The position numbers and the translations under genes are program-made. A DNA stretch of 64,000 nt, from contig LUCM01007456.1 in assembly GCA_008360955.1 (NCBI GenBank), forward strand, positions 183,223 to 247,222, in the 5' to 3' direction. This stretch comes from Fasciolopsis buskii (taxonomy: Eukaryota; Platyhelminthes; Trematoda; Plagiorchiida; Fasciolidae). A model generated the notes under the pieces. It was not told the DNA's origin. It searched no databases and worked only from the letters and a program-made list of their open reading frames with translations. This document shows, piece by piece, positions 10,906 to 22,939 of the stretch; position 1 is the first letter of the stretch, and the number at the start of each line of letters is the position of its first letter.

Positions 10906-12929
10906 TTTGTTCACGGATCGAACACTTCTAAAACAACCATTTTTTTCTTTTGCCATGCTCTGTTACATTCATTCAGGAGTACCCTTCAGGTCCCACAACA
11001 TATTTGATGTATGAATTTAGTGGGAGGCCACAACGGTAGACGCTGCGGCTCACGAGACGAAGGGAGGCCGCCCTGTGGTAAGCTAACATACTGGATTTGA
11101 AATCCCCAAAACGACGTACCTTTCTATGGACTTCCATACTTTTTATTACTTTACTTTCAGTTTGCCCCTTGCTATGTAATAATATACCTCTTGGGCTTCT
11201 CCTTAATTTCCATTACAAACCAGCTAAAGAGACGTCAACTGCTGGTTGGTTGTCAGATCCGCGAGCTTCAAAATACGACCCCCTAGTGAAGTAGATGGGG
11301 TCTATCAAATGGACTTATAATCCATTCACGCTCTTAACGACTAAAACGAGATTCTAGTAAGAAATCAAGAGCTACTTGTTTGAACTTGTCATCTTTAGCC
11401 CAAAATAAGTTGCAAAATGACTATGAGTCATTTCAAACGGCAACGTTTTGGAATTTAAAAGTTATCTTTATTTTTCTAGCAGTCACGACCTTCGTCGGCT
11501 TGTTCTACAAAATGATAATTGTATGAGCGTCGTAAATGCGGCATGCTGCATACCTGATAGGGTTTGTCGCTGGCCTAGGAAGACAGGAAAGGCGAAAACT
11601 GAGAGTCCAAAACTTCGGTTCCCACAGAACTAAACAAGATCTCATTAGTTCAAGTGTGGTACTGGGCCGGGCGACCACCGAAGAGACCGGAAAACCTGAG
11701 ATTCAGACCTTTTTGGGTTGTTTTTTACTCGATTTGATCGCCGCCGATCATTTGTTTCGATCCTAGTGAAGTGCATTACTAGGGCAGCACAGCAGAATAC
11801 TTGTTCTTCGTTTAGGCTACAAAATTGACGTATGCCTTGGTGAGTCCTCCTCGATAAATTGAGTCTTTTGGACTATTTGAGATTTTTCGTCGATTCGTAA
11901 AGCAAAGTAGCAATCTCAACTTTCTTCAATTTCATTCAGATTAAGAGGCTAAAAGATAGCCAGAGGATACCCATAGACCTTTACCTTACGGATTTTGTTA
12001 TTGCGCTTGTACAGCGCTCCCCAGTAATATTTCTAGCCTACCTATTATTCGTTATTCGGGACTATTTTCATAGGTGAACTTAGGCATCCCATAACGTTTA
12101 GATGTGACTGTGAAGCATGGGCATCATGTCTGAGGGTCTTTCTTTTTGAATGCTAATAAGTTTATTCTACCCCATAGTAAATTTGTTGTTATTATTGTGC
12201 CATAATAAAACGTCTTCCCGAAAGCAAGAACACTAGAAACACTACTCGTCGCTAAAGAAAAGAAGCGTAGAGCATCAGCAACATGGGTTATTGCTAAAAG
12301 CTCTGAGAAGATGCCACCACCGAGAGACCAGTGGTTCTTGAGTACAAACGTTCCTGAGGCAACTGATGCCTTACCTCAGGAGGGATTAAACCATGGCGCA
12401 GGTCATGGTTGGTAAGGAGATCATTCTAAACTCCATTAGCGCGTATCCGGCTTTCCGTTTGGATAAAGTCTGCAAATCGGACCCGCCCTGATACTTGAAG
12501 ATAGTATTGGAGCCGGCAATGCAGGAATAGAACATATTAAGCGGGTTGAATAGGCCCACCTTCTTCGAGATCTATCGCCAGAGAACAGAACAAAACCAAA
12601 CAGCCTTCATAGAACATTGGAAGTGCACCGGATTTTCAGGTGACAAAGAGGAGATCTAGCCTGAACTGTGGGCGAGTAGGCAACACCTAACATTACGTTG
12701 ATCACTGCTCCCGGGATTACAGGAGAGAGATATGAATCGAAAGCTCACCACCGTAGGTTTAGTGGAGATTTGGTTCTCGCAATAAGCTTGGGACTTAGAC
12801 GTGAATCTAGCCGAATATAAATTATTTCGCAGAGATGACAAGCAGCGAAGAAGTGAATAAGGACTGACGCTGTTCGTCCGCAAAAGAATCTCTGGGTATC
12901 TCTTAGACACATGCTAATGAAAACGGTTC
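10906..12929. other. Non-coding stretch, GC-richer retroelement-like sequence towards its right end
   Basis: Nothing definite at 10906-12200. From about 12260 the sequence becomes GC-richer and less AT-biased, like the retroelement that follows, and may be its decayed 5' part. No motif confirms this. Confidence 0.35.
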
Positions 12930-15215
12930 TGAGGAGTCAATAATTGGTGAGACCAGACACTCCGCCGCGCGATGCTAATGGTCGATCAAGATGCGAGTGA
13001 TCTTTCTTGCATTTGGAGATTTTGTACCAGGTATTCTCGATTTCATGGTTCGTTTGCAGTTGATGGCAACGGTTGGTACTGAAAAACTTCAACATTTCAC
13101 ACACTAATTGAGGATCTGGCTGGTTTTTATCGGCCGTGGACGAGTTTTCCCGCGAATTGTTAGAAGTGGTTTGCTCCAGCATGGATTGCAACATTACGTG
13201 CACGAACCCAACGGCAGGCAGGCACAACAGGGTTATATTCTGAATCTTGTATTCTCACCAAAAGCATCCTGACCTGTCCCACATAGACATTCCAACCAGT
13301 AATCATGCTACTCTGTCAACACACTGGAGGCGCGGGGCTGCCATTCCAGGAGGAGCACAAAGTGCTTCAAACATCTGGTGCATTCCCTTCGAGCAGATGC
13401 CAGCGGCATCTGCTAACACCTCGTGAATTAACAGATTGCGATAACGTCTCCGCACAACCTGGGCTTGCCTCTTCAAAACCAAAACTACTGGAATAGTAAA
13501 CTCTTTTGCTCCTATCCTTGTGCCGCGTATCCATGCCTGTGGTTTTTCTTGTTTTGACGAAGAATTAAGGAAACAAATGCGTAGCAAAAACCTTGCATGG
13601 CGATATCATCACTGGAACCGGAAGGAAATTACAGTAATAGAATATCCCGAAACCTTTGTATAGCACTTGAACTTGTAAGAAACGCATAGGAGGAACTTTT
13701 GCCTATGGAGTCCAAGATCACCCTCAAGCGCCTCTATGCGTACTTAGGAGGAGACAAAAGCACAGCCGGGAGTCTCTAAGCTGGTATAAAACGAATCCCC
13801 GGCTGAATTGGATTTCTGTAAATTAGCTGCCACTTCTTGACAAGACAATACTGGCGGTCGGGTGTGCAGCGCCGCTGCACGTTCCGGCCTGCACCTGCTT
13901 CCGACGGAAGACTGGTTTGAAAGTTCGGTTCCCCTAACATCAGAAGGGTCTCAGGATATCCTCTGTATTTGTGCTTGCATAGATATTGATTGAAAAAATC
14001 GTGACCCAGAAGAGCCCGCACCTGGCTAACAAGACTGATTAACGGGTCTTTGGACTAGGGCTGGTAACCTAAGGATTGGATAAACTTCACGGTGGTAAAG
14101 CCTTGTAAGACTGGAAACAAGCCACAGACGACCAGTTACGGCCTTGAGAGCCTCAAATACTTAGCAAGAACACTCACAGAACAGTTAGGTTTCATTCAAT
14201 TACGAAGACACTGCAGAAAATCATCAGAAATACTTAGAACTTTAAAGAATAACAGGCTTGCCGCAAATTTTCTTGTGTATCGTGAGCGCTGGTCCGAGAC
14301 AATGTAAGAAGGGCTGCTCCTCCCCTTCCTCTCGGCCTTNNNNNNNNNNNNNNNNNNNNNNNNNTGATGTTCATAAACGATTTGCGACAGGTCGTGAAGT
14401 CTTCTGATATCATCTATGCGGATGGCCCAACCCTCTGATGAGAAATCGGGGAATCGGACGACCGGAGACAATTGCATGAGGATCTGAACGTCCTTGCCCG
14501 CTGGTCAGAAACATGTCAGTTGCCAGTAAAGCATGAAAAATGCGCGCATGTGTGGGTGGCCCCCAAAGGACTCGCAAAACCTACTAATTTTGTGGTCCCT
14601 CTCTTCTGGAAACCAGTGGTGAGGGTGATCTTGGGGTAGCGCTGAAAACGTGCATTCAAACCGACAGAACTTGTGTTTCCACCGGATTCCATCTGAAGTT
14701 CCTTCAGCCGGCCATGCAACAACTTTAAGCTGTTGTACGCTAACCACGTACGCCCAAGATTGAAGTTTGCAGTTGTTGCATTTTCATATACGACTGAGCA
14801 TACAGGGCTGGAAAGGATGCAGAAGACCCCATTTGCCTCACTGTGAGGTTACTGATGGTCGGATTCGCGCACATGTTACGTCCCACCAGGATGTTTTTTG
14901 AGCAGTACTGCTGTGATCGGCGTTCGGTACATATGCCCCCAAATGTTACCATTTTAGGTTCACTGGGATCGCCGTTGCAGGCTGAATTTCTAATGCGCGA
15001 CTGCAACCACACCAGAGGGCATGCGTTTGCACTAAATGGCTGGAGTGTACTGGATTCCCACTGGCTTTCCTAGGAAAGGGACCAAACTTTGGAACTCGTC
15101 GCCAACAGCTGTGGCCGAAGAGGATGACTGTCACAAGGTCAAAGAAGCACTGGACGCGTCCAGTGCTGGTGATGACACGACTATCTTTGAATACAGTTAC
15201 ACGATGCTGTCGGCG
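12930..15215 (+). mobile_element. Decayed Jockey/CR1-type non-LTR retrotransposon
   Basis: Three fragments of one ORF2 are visible in order on the plus strand, in different frames and with stops. Near 13180-13270 is the end of an AP endonuclease domain (LQHYVHEP...LNLVFS). Near 14370-14560 is reverse transcriptase with a degraded catalytic box (MFINDL...IIYADG, where D-D is expected) and the following L-H-E-D-L-x-x-L-A-R-W-S-E...K-C block. Near 15058-15160 is the usual C-terminal R-x-x-K-L-W-N-S-S-P...V-K-E-A-L-D. The copy is inactive. An N gap lies just before the RT box. It is a different family from the minus-strand element at 19.3-22.7 kb. Confidence 0.65.
14340..14364. other. Assembly gap (25 N)
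   Basis: A run of 25 undetermined bases inside the decayed retroelement. The true distance across it is unknown. Confidence 0.99.
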
Positions 15216-16547
15216 ATGAGATTGACAAAGGAATTTTCACATAAGCGAAGTTAAAACGTAAAACCTCCCATGTCTTCAACCTTAAAATAAATTCGGTGGA
15301 GATTTTTTACTCTAGCACAGACGTTTAAACTCTTTATAAGCTATGAGGTCAATCTCTTAGCTTGATCGTTATGCAAAGAGAAGTGAGTTTGGAGATCACA
15401 TAAAGACAAACTGGTGATCAATCGGCGAGTACCGACTAAAGAAATAGCATGGCACTGTCCGTAGATAATAAAACAAACATTTCTGCTCGAAGTGGTAATT
15501 CACTAATTCAGGAAAAAAACCAATAAATTCGCAAAAATGTTTTTCACGTACAGTAGTGCAAAATACCGCAGTGTTCACAAAGCAAGTGTAAAACATACAG
15601 ATTATCTGCATAACTGTCAGCAGAGATGTTCCAAAAGACAATCTACTGCTTATTTTCGCAGATTTCGTGTGTGTGCATGACAAAACATACCGGAATTCAG
15701 CGCCTCTGTGCAATGTAATCAGTCAATGACACGTTCAAACACATCTCCATTCCATGTTGAATTATCTCCACGATTGTCGCCTGAGATTATTCACTGCTAA
15801 GTACCCCCTACCAGAATAATTGTGATATCACGGTAAGCCTGGGTTTCGAATATATTCATTATTGCGTACGGAAATGGGCACAATCTGTGGCACAGGGTAA
15901 CATACGTTTCCCGTCATGACCCCTAGGAATCGAGAGCATTCCTATGTCTTGGGATGTCTGAGCGAAATGCGTGGGAACCATCGGTTCTCCTTTCTTTGCA
16001 AAAACTTTGCTAACTGAAAATTTCACACTTGATGGCTACATGGGGTTGTACCCATTATGAACGGACCTGTTACACTTAAACTAAACTTAGCGAAAGAAGA
16101 CGTTTGATGAGTAAGGAGCTTTGTTTGAAGCCGCTATGAGTGCTACTTTTTGCCTTAACCAACTTCACTCTAAAGCTTTAAAAATCTATCTAATTCCCTG
16201 TACACTGGGGTTCATACGATAGGAACCCGTTGGTAATGTTTGAAAATCTAGTCCATGACCCTTGTACATGGCATCGGAGGTAATTTTCACTCCATCCACA
16301 AGCTAAGCGTTTTGCACGTCTTGCCAGCCTTTATCGACTTACTTTGGCCTTTGAAACGTTGGATGCAGTTTTACCTTCCTCCTATTTTACCTACAGTGTA
16401 CTTGATTCTGCTTTTGAATAAAATTGCGGCACAGCAGCGAGATTACCTTTTGAACCCTAACCCAAACGCAGACATTCACATTGGATGCTGCTTTATGGTT
16501 TCTTTTGCGTGTGTGCTGACGTGGAAACGATATTGTCTCATTTTCAG
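15216..16547. other. Non-coding or intronic stretch
   Basis: No supported gene up to the acceptor at 16545-16547. A plus-strand frame near 16284-16390 (K-R-F-A-R-L-A-S-L-Y-R-L) could be a further exon, but its phase does not fit the exon at 16548. Confidence 0.35.
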
Positions 16548-16793
16548 GTTCTGAAAAAGCAGCCCTTATTTGTTTACAAATCGGCAGATGAAGCCAGTAT
16601 TTTTACTCGTAATATATTTAAGCATTATCTCCAGTTTTTCATCTGTTATTTAAACACACCGTTCTCCATTACATCCTCATACATCTCACAATCTCTGCAC
16701 TCAACAGAACTGCCGTACACCAAAATCCATTATCAACAGGAATTTGCCCTCGATTTTCTGGCCGTGTTCGAGAACAGGGTCACATCAGAATAA
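16548..16793 (+). CDS. Probable 3'-terminal exon, unknown gene
   Basis: A good acceptor (ctcattttcag) opens a frame of 81 codons ending in TAA. The peptide mixes aromatic and hydrophobic residues with regular charges (VLKKQPLFVYKSADEASIF at the start, EFALDFLAVFENRVTSE at the end) and looks like the C-terminus of a folded protein. The frame also continues upstream without a stop, so the exon start depends on the acceptor. Family not recognised; upstream exons not established. Confidence 0.4.
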   Translation, partial: VLKKQPLFVYKSADEASIFTRNIFKHYLQFFICYLNTPFSITSSYISQSLHSTELPYTKIHYQQEFALDFLAVFENRVTSE

Positions 16794-19284
16794 ACTTCAG
16801 CGGACTTGTGCTTCCATGGATTGGTGAGATTACAGCTGCCGGAAACTTGAACTGAGAGTCCAAGTGACTTCCGCAGACAATCCGAGCTGGCGCTGGAATG
16901 CAAGGGTAGCATAATGAAAACTGTGGCAGACTTCTGCGTCTCCTTCCGCTCTAACGTCTTCAGCTACTCGCCATGGACCTGCTTGTGTAAGACAATCGTT
17001 GAGCCGACGAGAGTTAAAGGGCTGTTGCTGATAGTGCAGGGCGGCCTACGTTTGCAAGGCAAACAAGGGTGCTGGAACCCCAGAAGTGCTGTGCGCGCGG
17101 ATTGTGACCTCATCCAAATGCTACAGTTCTGCGACCTCGGTACAAATCTGCGGGACAACGATGGATGAGGATCAGTACCGATGCATGGAAGCCCAAGAAG
17201 TTTGAACCCCAAACCCGTTGAGTTTTTGCGAATGTGTGGTAGATGAATAAATAAGCTCTGATGCAAAATATCTGATCTTTACTTCTGCTGAACATCACGC
17301 CGTTGATTTGCTCGTGTAGTATAGGCATTCGTCTCAAAGACATGCGGGGGAAATCGCATGCTGAGCACCATGAATTTGAGCAGAAAGGCGACGGTAAAGC
17401 GAATGATCAAAGGGTCTGTGCAAGGCCGGAATCGAATGTCCTCAATTGGGAGATGACTAATGGCCCAGCCTCCAATGGCCAAGGTGGTTTATGGTTGGTA
17501 GCCTTCCTGCGACACCGGGATCGACTATTTTGACACATTGTGTGTAAGATGCAGGAGGCGCACAGAAAAAGATACAAATGAATATTGATTCGCATGAAGT
17601 CTCGAATCATACTTATTTAGGTTGCACACTCGGTGGACAGTTTCTGGAGCCCTTCCCAAGTAAATGACCCCCGCCGACCAATTTAGCGGTACACAAAAAT
17701 TGCGAGGCATCAGTAACCAGATAGCTTACAAATGCTGGGGATAATAAAGCCGGTGAGATAAATACTGATGTAACTAACAACCCACTGTTGGCTGGTGCAC
17801 GGGAGAACTAAGTCAAGTTCAGTTATCCAGTTGTGGTATGCGAGCATTAAGCCGCCTTGCGCATAAAACGGACAAATTGTGATCTGCCATTTTTGATTAC
17901 GCTGTATAGGGGCCGACACTGGCTTGCACTTACTGGGCTTTGACGCACGCCGGTTTCCCTTTTGTTGTTTTTCGTTGCAGACTGCGGCGTATGTGGGCCC
18001 ATTCGAGGTGCGCGGTCCCGCGGACGCCGCACTCCATGCAGATCACAAACTGGAACACCGTGCTGACGACGGAAACGGATTTCACCTTGCAACAACGGTG
18101 ACAAAAATAGGAAACACTGCGATACAGGCAAGACACAGAGAAGAGGTCGGACGAAGAAACGCGAAGTTCACCCTCTGCTCCAAGAACCACCATGAGCCTC
18201 CTTTCTCACTCCACTTTTGTACAGCACAGACCCTAACTGCCCCACCCATTAAACAATAATCTTACTGCGTCAACTTCCAGAAAAACGTCTGCACCAACAG
18301 GCAGATCCAAATGCCTTAAAACCGGATATTCTCCGCTATTTTCGAAAGACCTCACCATCCTATAATATTGCAAGTTCCGCTTTCATAATGTCTCCAGTCG
18401 ATCATCTTGCACTCCACCTACTGATACCATGTTCCCAATACCGAAATTCTTGGAAATCTCATTAATTAACTCCCAGGCTTGTTCCATCACCCTGTTTCAG
18501 TCCACAGATCAACTAACGGTCAGCATATTTAAATCGATCAGATTTAGTCCACCATTGGCATGCACTATCCGAACCATTTTTGGCCCTTACATAAGCCTCT
18601 CTTTGAATATCTTATGAACTTTAAGGTCTAAATACATGTTTAGTACTCCTCCTGAACTTCCACTCTGTAAATCATTGCATAAGGGAGTTGAGGCTGCGGG
18701 CAGCCAACGGCTACTGCGATATTACCCCGCCAACAGAAACCTGGTCAGCCGGATACAGCTCTAATTCTTCGTTTCATTTCATGGGACACAATTCCTACCA
18801 AAGTAATTGATCAACTCAAAGAGGAGGTGGTTGTCTGGCCTACGTAAAGCAGTCCCTTCACAGCTTTCATCCAACCAACATCCACTGTTTGACCCAATCC
18901 TCGACATCCTTTGGATTCACCCTCAACTAGGCAAGCTCTGAATTGATGTAGGAAAAGAACATCGACCAAGAAAATTTCATAATATCGATATCTCTCGTCT
19001 TGCCCAAGCCGTTCTTTAACTTTCTGGTCTATCCTCCAGCCTACTGGGCTTACAACTAAGGGTTAGAATGCTAGTTCATTGCCAAGTACCGGCTATGTCC
19101 ACCAGCTTTGCATGACTTTCCGTTGATCTCATCGCATCCTCANTCTGTATTCGACGTAAATGAATATTCTAAAAGCATAAAACTAAGGCGACTGGAGAAA
19201 AGTATTTATTTTGCAAACTGAGTCAGTTAGAAACATTTTATTAGAATGCGTTGTACTGACTTTTGCGGAAAATCAACAATGCCT
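16794..19284. other. Stretch without a supported gene; one ambiguous base
   Basis: Several overlapping short frames on both strands at 16900-18260 share a GC-rich character, which suggests old repeat sequence, but no domain is clear. A single n lies at 19143. Confidence 0.4.
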
Positions 19285-20102
19285 CAATGCTTTACACTGA
19301 GAATGTACTGGCACCTTTTACCGGCGGTCAGTATCCGCTCAACAAATGTGATACTTGATCGTGGATTCCACAAGTTCAAGTTCGCCTAGCATTATTTAGT
19401 TTTTCAGCCGGAAGCACTCGACTGATCCCGCCCATTGCTAATTAAATCTTCTATCGACTCACGGTCATCATATTGATTAAGAAGATGCGGAGTGGTAGAG
19501 ATAATCTGTGATGTCCCTCATACTCGATCAAAAATGGCCGTCGGCACAAGACAGAGGTATGCGTTGGGTAGTATGGCCATTAGTTTATTCCCTCCCCCCA
19601 TTTTAACGAAATAGCGCCCACATTCTACCGATCTTTAAATGATGTCAGATGGCTGCTTGTCCACGCATAGACCCACTCATTTGACGAATACATTAGGTAG
19701 GGAATGTCTAGACTTCAAAATCAACGTGTAATGTTGTGCATCTTGTGAATTCATGGCTGCCCGACTAAGGATGAAAACTTCCAGCAGTAGAACCATGTAT
19801 AATCAGTGCCGTGAAATTGTATACAATTTACATACACTAAATAATGTCGCATTTCAGTCAACAAATTTGAGGGAAAAATATACCATAGGGGAAAAAGAAA
19901 CCAATAAATAAATTATAAAAATACACTTATCGCCTCGTAAATAATATAAAAGGACTCATTCAGGAATAATCATAACGCATTATGACAAGTTGTTCAAGAA
20001 TTCAGCTAAAACCCGGTCAGGATTTGTCGAAATTCGTGCTAAATATGGGAAAGTGGAGTTCCCATAAATATTGATTCTACAGGGTATGGAACGAAAAGCG
20101 GA

Positions 20103-20849
20103 TCATGTTGAAGTATGAGTGTGGCACTTTGAAAGATCGTTGCGCGGAGGATGCGTGGGATCTGAAAGAATTTTGTGAGCAAATATTTCACATGCTGATA
20201 AGTGTTGATCACATAGATTAAGGGACAATTTAGTTGGTAGTACGAAGGACACGGCTAATAATTGATAACCTCCGGCGCAGAATTTTAAAGTCTTTTTGAG
20301 TAAACCTGGATATATAACTGGAGAATAATAAAGAAGGATTGGAAAAACACATTGGTAAACAAATTGGGAGCTGATGTGTTGTTTCGTCCCGTAGTGTCCA
20401 AGCTTCCTGATTCGAAATGACAACCGTCAGAGAGTTTTTACACAGGTTGAAATGTGAGTAGCCCACTTCAGATTTTTATCAATAGTAACTCCTTGATATT
20501 TTACAGAATTAACCCTAGTAAGTATTTTTGAGTTGATGGAATACGTTTCGGATGGGTAAGCCGACCGAGGGAGAGAAAACGGACATTCGAAACATTTAGA
20601 TGTGTTGAGATTCAAACCAGCTCGTGCAGAGAAACCATAGACAGAAGATAGGTTGTTGGAAAAACTTTGAAAATCATCATTGTTCGAAACGGCTTGAGAG
20701 AGGGCAACATCATCAGCATACTTAAACAGATGACAGGATGAGCTGGTTGATAAGTCGCTGATATAAGTAGAGAAAAGAAACGGTGAAAGAGCAGTACCCT
20801 GAAGGACGCCTGAGTTGTTATTCAACGGTTTTGAAGTTTTCCCATCCAT
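20103..20849 (-). pseudogene. Reverse transcriptase and post-RT domain of CR1-like copy 1
   Basis: The upstream frame (20849-20427) carries the RT block with G-V-L-Q-G-x-x-L-S-P-F-L-F and an intact catalytic F-K-Y-A-D-D (about residues 42-47 of the open stretch), then the conserved thumb region with N-x-x-K-x-x-x-x-x-F and V-K-Y-Q-G-V-T-I-D. A frameshift separates it from 20423-20103, which carries the typical post-RT segment (VYQCVFPILLYYSPVIYPGL...DQHLSAC...F-A-H-K-I-L). Together they would be the C-terminal half of ORF2. Upstream RT blocks are present at 21000-21400 but contain stops. It copies element RNA at a nicked target in active relatives; here it is broken. Confidence 0.75.
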
Positions 20850-22242
20850 TCGTGTGCACTGGGTTCGGTTAGTAAGGCAATCAGACAGCTATGCTAATAA
20901 TGAACTGGAACAACCAAAGGTTTGGAGTTTGTGAAGTAGAAGAGACCGTGGGACTCAGTCAAATGCCGATGACTAGTCTAGAATAACGCAACGCACAGAT
21001 TTCATCAGTGCGTTTAAGGACTTACAAATGTGGTGAATGAAGGAGGCGACAGCGTCCCAAGTGGGCCTGTTAGATTGATAAGTGAACTGAAAAGGGTGAT
21101 CATGATGATACATAGAAGAACGCAGCCGCTTAAGTATAACACGCTTCGTCAGTTGGAGACCAGAAGATGTTAAGGCGATGGGGCGAAAACGTTTTGCTAA
21201 AGCAGGAGAACTACTAGATCTTGTGATAGGAATAATAGTGACGGATCTCCAGCAGTCAGGGATAGGAGATGAGCTTAATGATTAGTTAATCAGAGTAGTG
21301 AATGCATCCAACAGAGCCAGAGCACTGGGCCTTAAAAGAGCTGAAGACAGACTGTCAGGACTACGCCCTGTGATAACTTTGGTGGTGCGGAAAAGGTTGA
21401 GTACCTCTTCCCTAGAAAAACTGTCATATCATCACCGTGTTCAAATACGGTCGGGATATAAGTGGGAGGATGGATGAAAGCACGATTGATGCTGTCAACA
21501 TCCGCAGACGTTTTCGCATGCTTTTTTTCTTCCCACACAAAAGCCGAATGCCTTTCCATAGGAATCGGTTGTTATTACCACTCAGGAATTGGCTGGCGAA
21601 TGTCATATTGATGCGTTGGATGTCCGCTTCTATTAGTTTGGAAATATACCGCACGTTTGAGTTGTTATGGGATTTGTAGGAGTGCTCCTTGTGTCTTCTT
21701 AGAGATTTCAGTTTCCGGGTGCAGATACGGCAATTTGAGACGAATAGTATTTCTAAGGGACAGCAGGTATCGAAGATCGCTTTGAGCAGGGGTTCAAAAG
21801 AGAAACAGGCGGATGCAAGTGAAAGGGATTTCTAAAGATGAATAAAGCTGCTGTGTGAAAAGTTGCGGAGGTGAATTTGGATTTGATTTGTTTATTTGAA
21901 GAGTATATCTCGGGTCTTAACAGAAGCAGACAATGATCGCTGCTTGAAATTGAAGTACGCAGTTTCAGGGAAAATCAATCTAGGCGGTTGGTATTGATTC
22001 CATCTAGAATGGAACCGCGTTTGGTGAGAGAAACGCATAGTTCAATCAAATCAAACACAGTCGGTGGTAGGGTAGATGTATGATTGAAACCACCTACAAT
22101 AATATGCAGATTATCCTCAAGAAGAGGAACAAAGATCGCTAGAAAAGAGTCGAAAAATGATGTGATATTTTGTTGCGAGCTAAAAGTGGCAATGTATAAA
22201 TTCGTTGACAGTGCTGGTATGGCGAGAAAACCTAGGATGATA

Positions 22243-22572
22243 TTATGTTACGAGACAGTCAATTCCCTTTAGCCAGTTCATATCGACTACTTCATACTTA
22301 TCAGACCAGAACGAGATGATGTATGTTTCTATACCGCCTCCAGTCTTCTTCTTGTTCAAAACTCTTTTCCCCCGATGGAGTCTAAAGCTGTCTATTATCA
22401 CCAATGTTTCAGCGATATCCTGGTTTAGCCACATTTCTTGTGTGCAAGTGACGCACGTGTGAACTTGGATCGGTATTTGAAGTGTGAGAGAGAGTTCCGA
22501 TATTTTCGTAAACAGGGAACGGATGTTGGTACTCAACATTGCCGAATGGACATCTTGGCTGGAGGGGTGCAT
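22243..22572 (-). pseudogene. AP endonuclease domain (N-terminal part) of CR1-like copy 1
   Basis: The frame shows the opening of an APE-type endonuclease: S-T-N-I-R-S-L-F-T-K-I-S-E-L, then C-T-Q-E-M-W-L (the catalytic Glu of the second block), then F-R-L-H-R-G-K-R...K-K-T-G-G-G-I. These are the first three blocks of non-LTR endonucleases in the right order. The frame then breaks. No start codon or ORF1 is evident upstream. Confidence 0.7.
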
Positions 22573-22939
22573 TTAAGAGCTACCTGCCGGCCTGCACGTG
22601 TGACTCTATTAGATCGATTAGAAGATCGTTGTGGTGCAGCAATGCGGGATCCCAGTTTATATTGCTAAACGATACGGTTTTTGAACAAAAGTAATTCCGA
22701 GTGATTGTAATTTCGAACGGAGAACATAATCGAACCAAATATCCGACAAAAAATAACGAAATAAGAATGAAACCGAGTTGTAGCGCAGCCAGTCAAATGG
22801 CGCGCTCTGGGAGATTACAGATTACTCTCAACGTTTTTTTCTTGACTTCTGAGCCCTTTACAGAAAACTATATTTTATTAGCATCGGGACCGAATAACGT
22901 AAGGAGTGTATCACAAAACCGATGCGCCATCTATTGGTT

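Larger units (their letters stand above)
19285..22670 (-). mobile_element. CR1-like non-LTR retrotransposon, decayed (copy 1)
   Basis: On the minus strand the order is endonuclease (22572 to about 21900), linker, reverse transcriptase (about 21400-20427), post-RT domain (20423-20103), then about 800 bp of 3' sequence ending near 19285-19300. Frameshifts and stops break it into pieces. From 19301 to about 20692 it is essentially identical to 52076-53467, while its 5' part is clearly diverged from that copy. The 3' limit is taken as the point where the two copies stop matching; no poly(A) or microsatellite tail is evident. Confidence 0.8.

Noticed and set aside
11097..11294. Short frame with a signal-peptide-like hydrophobic start
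   Set aside because: No ATG at its start and no splice support; hydrophobicity alone is not enough.
16255..16554. 99-codon plus-strand frame before the exon at 16548
   Set aside because: It crosses the acceptor of the better-supported exon, and another frame over 16284-16390 looks more protein-like; no consistent exon could be defined.
17930..18193. Cys/His-rich minus-strand frame (C-H-R-C-C ... C-M-E-C ... H) reminiscent of retroelement zinc motifs
   Set aside because: Spacing does not match a CCHC knuckle or C2H2 finger and no neighbouring retroelement domain could be read.
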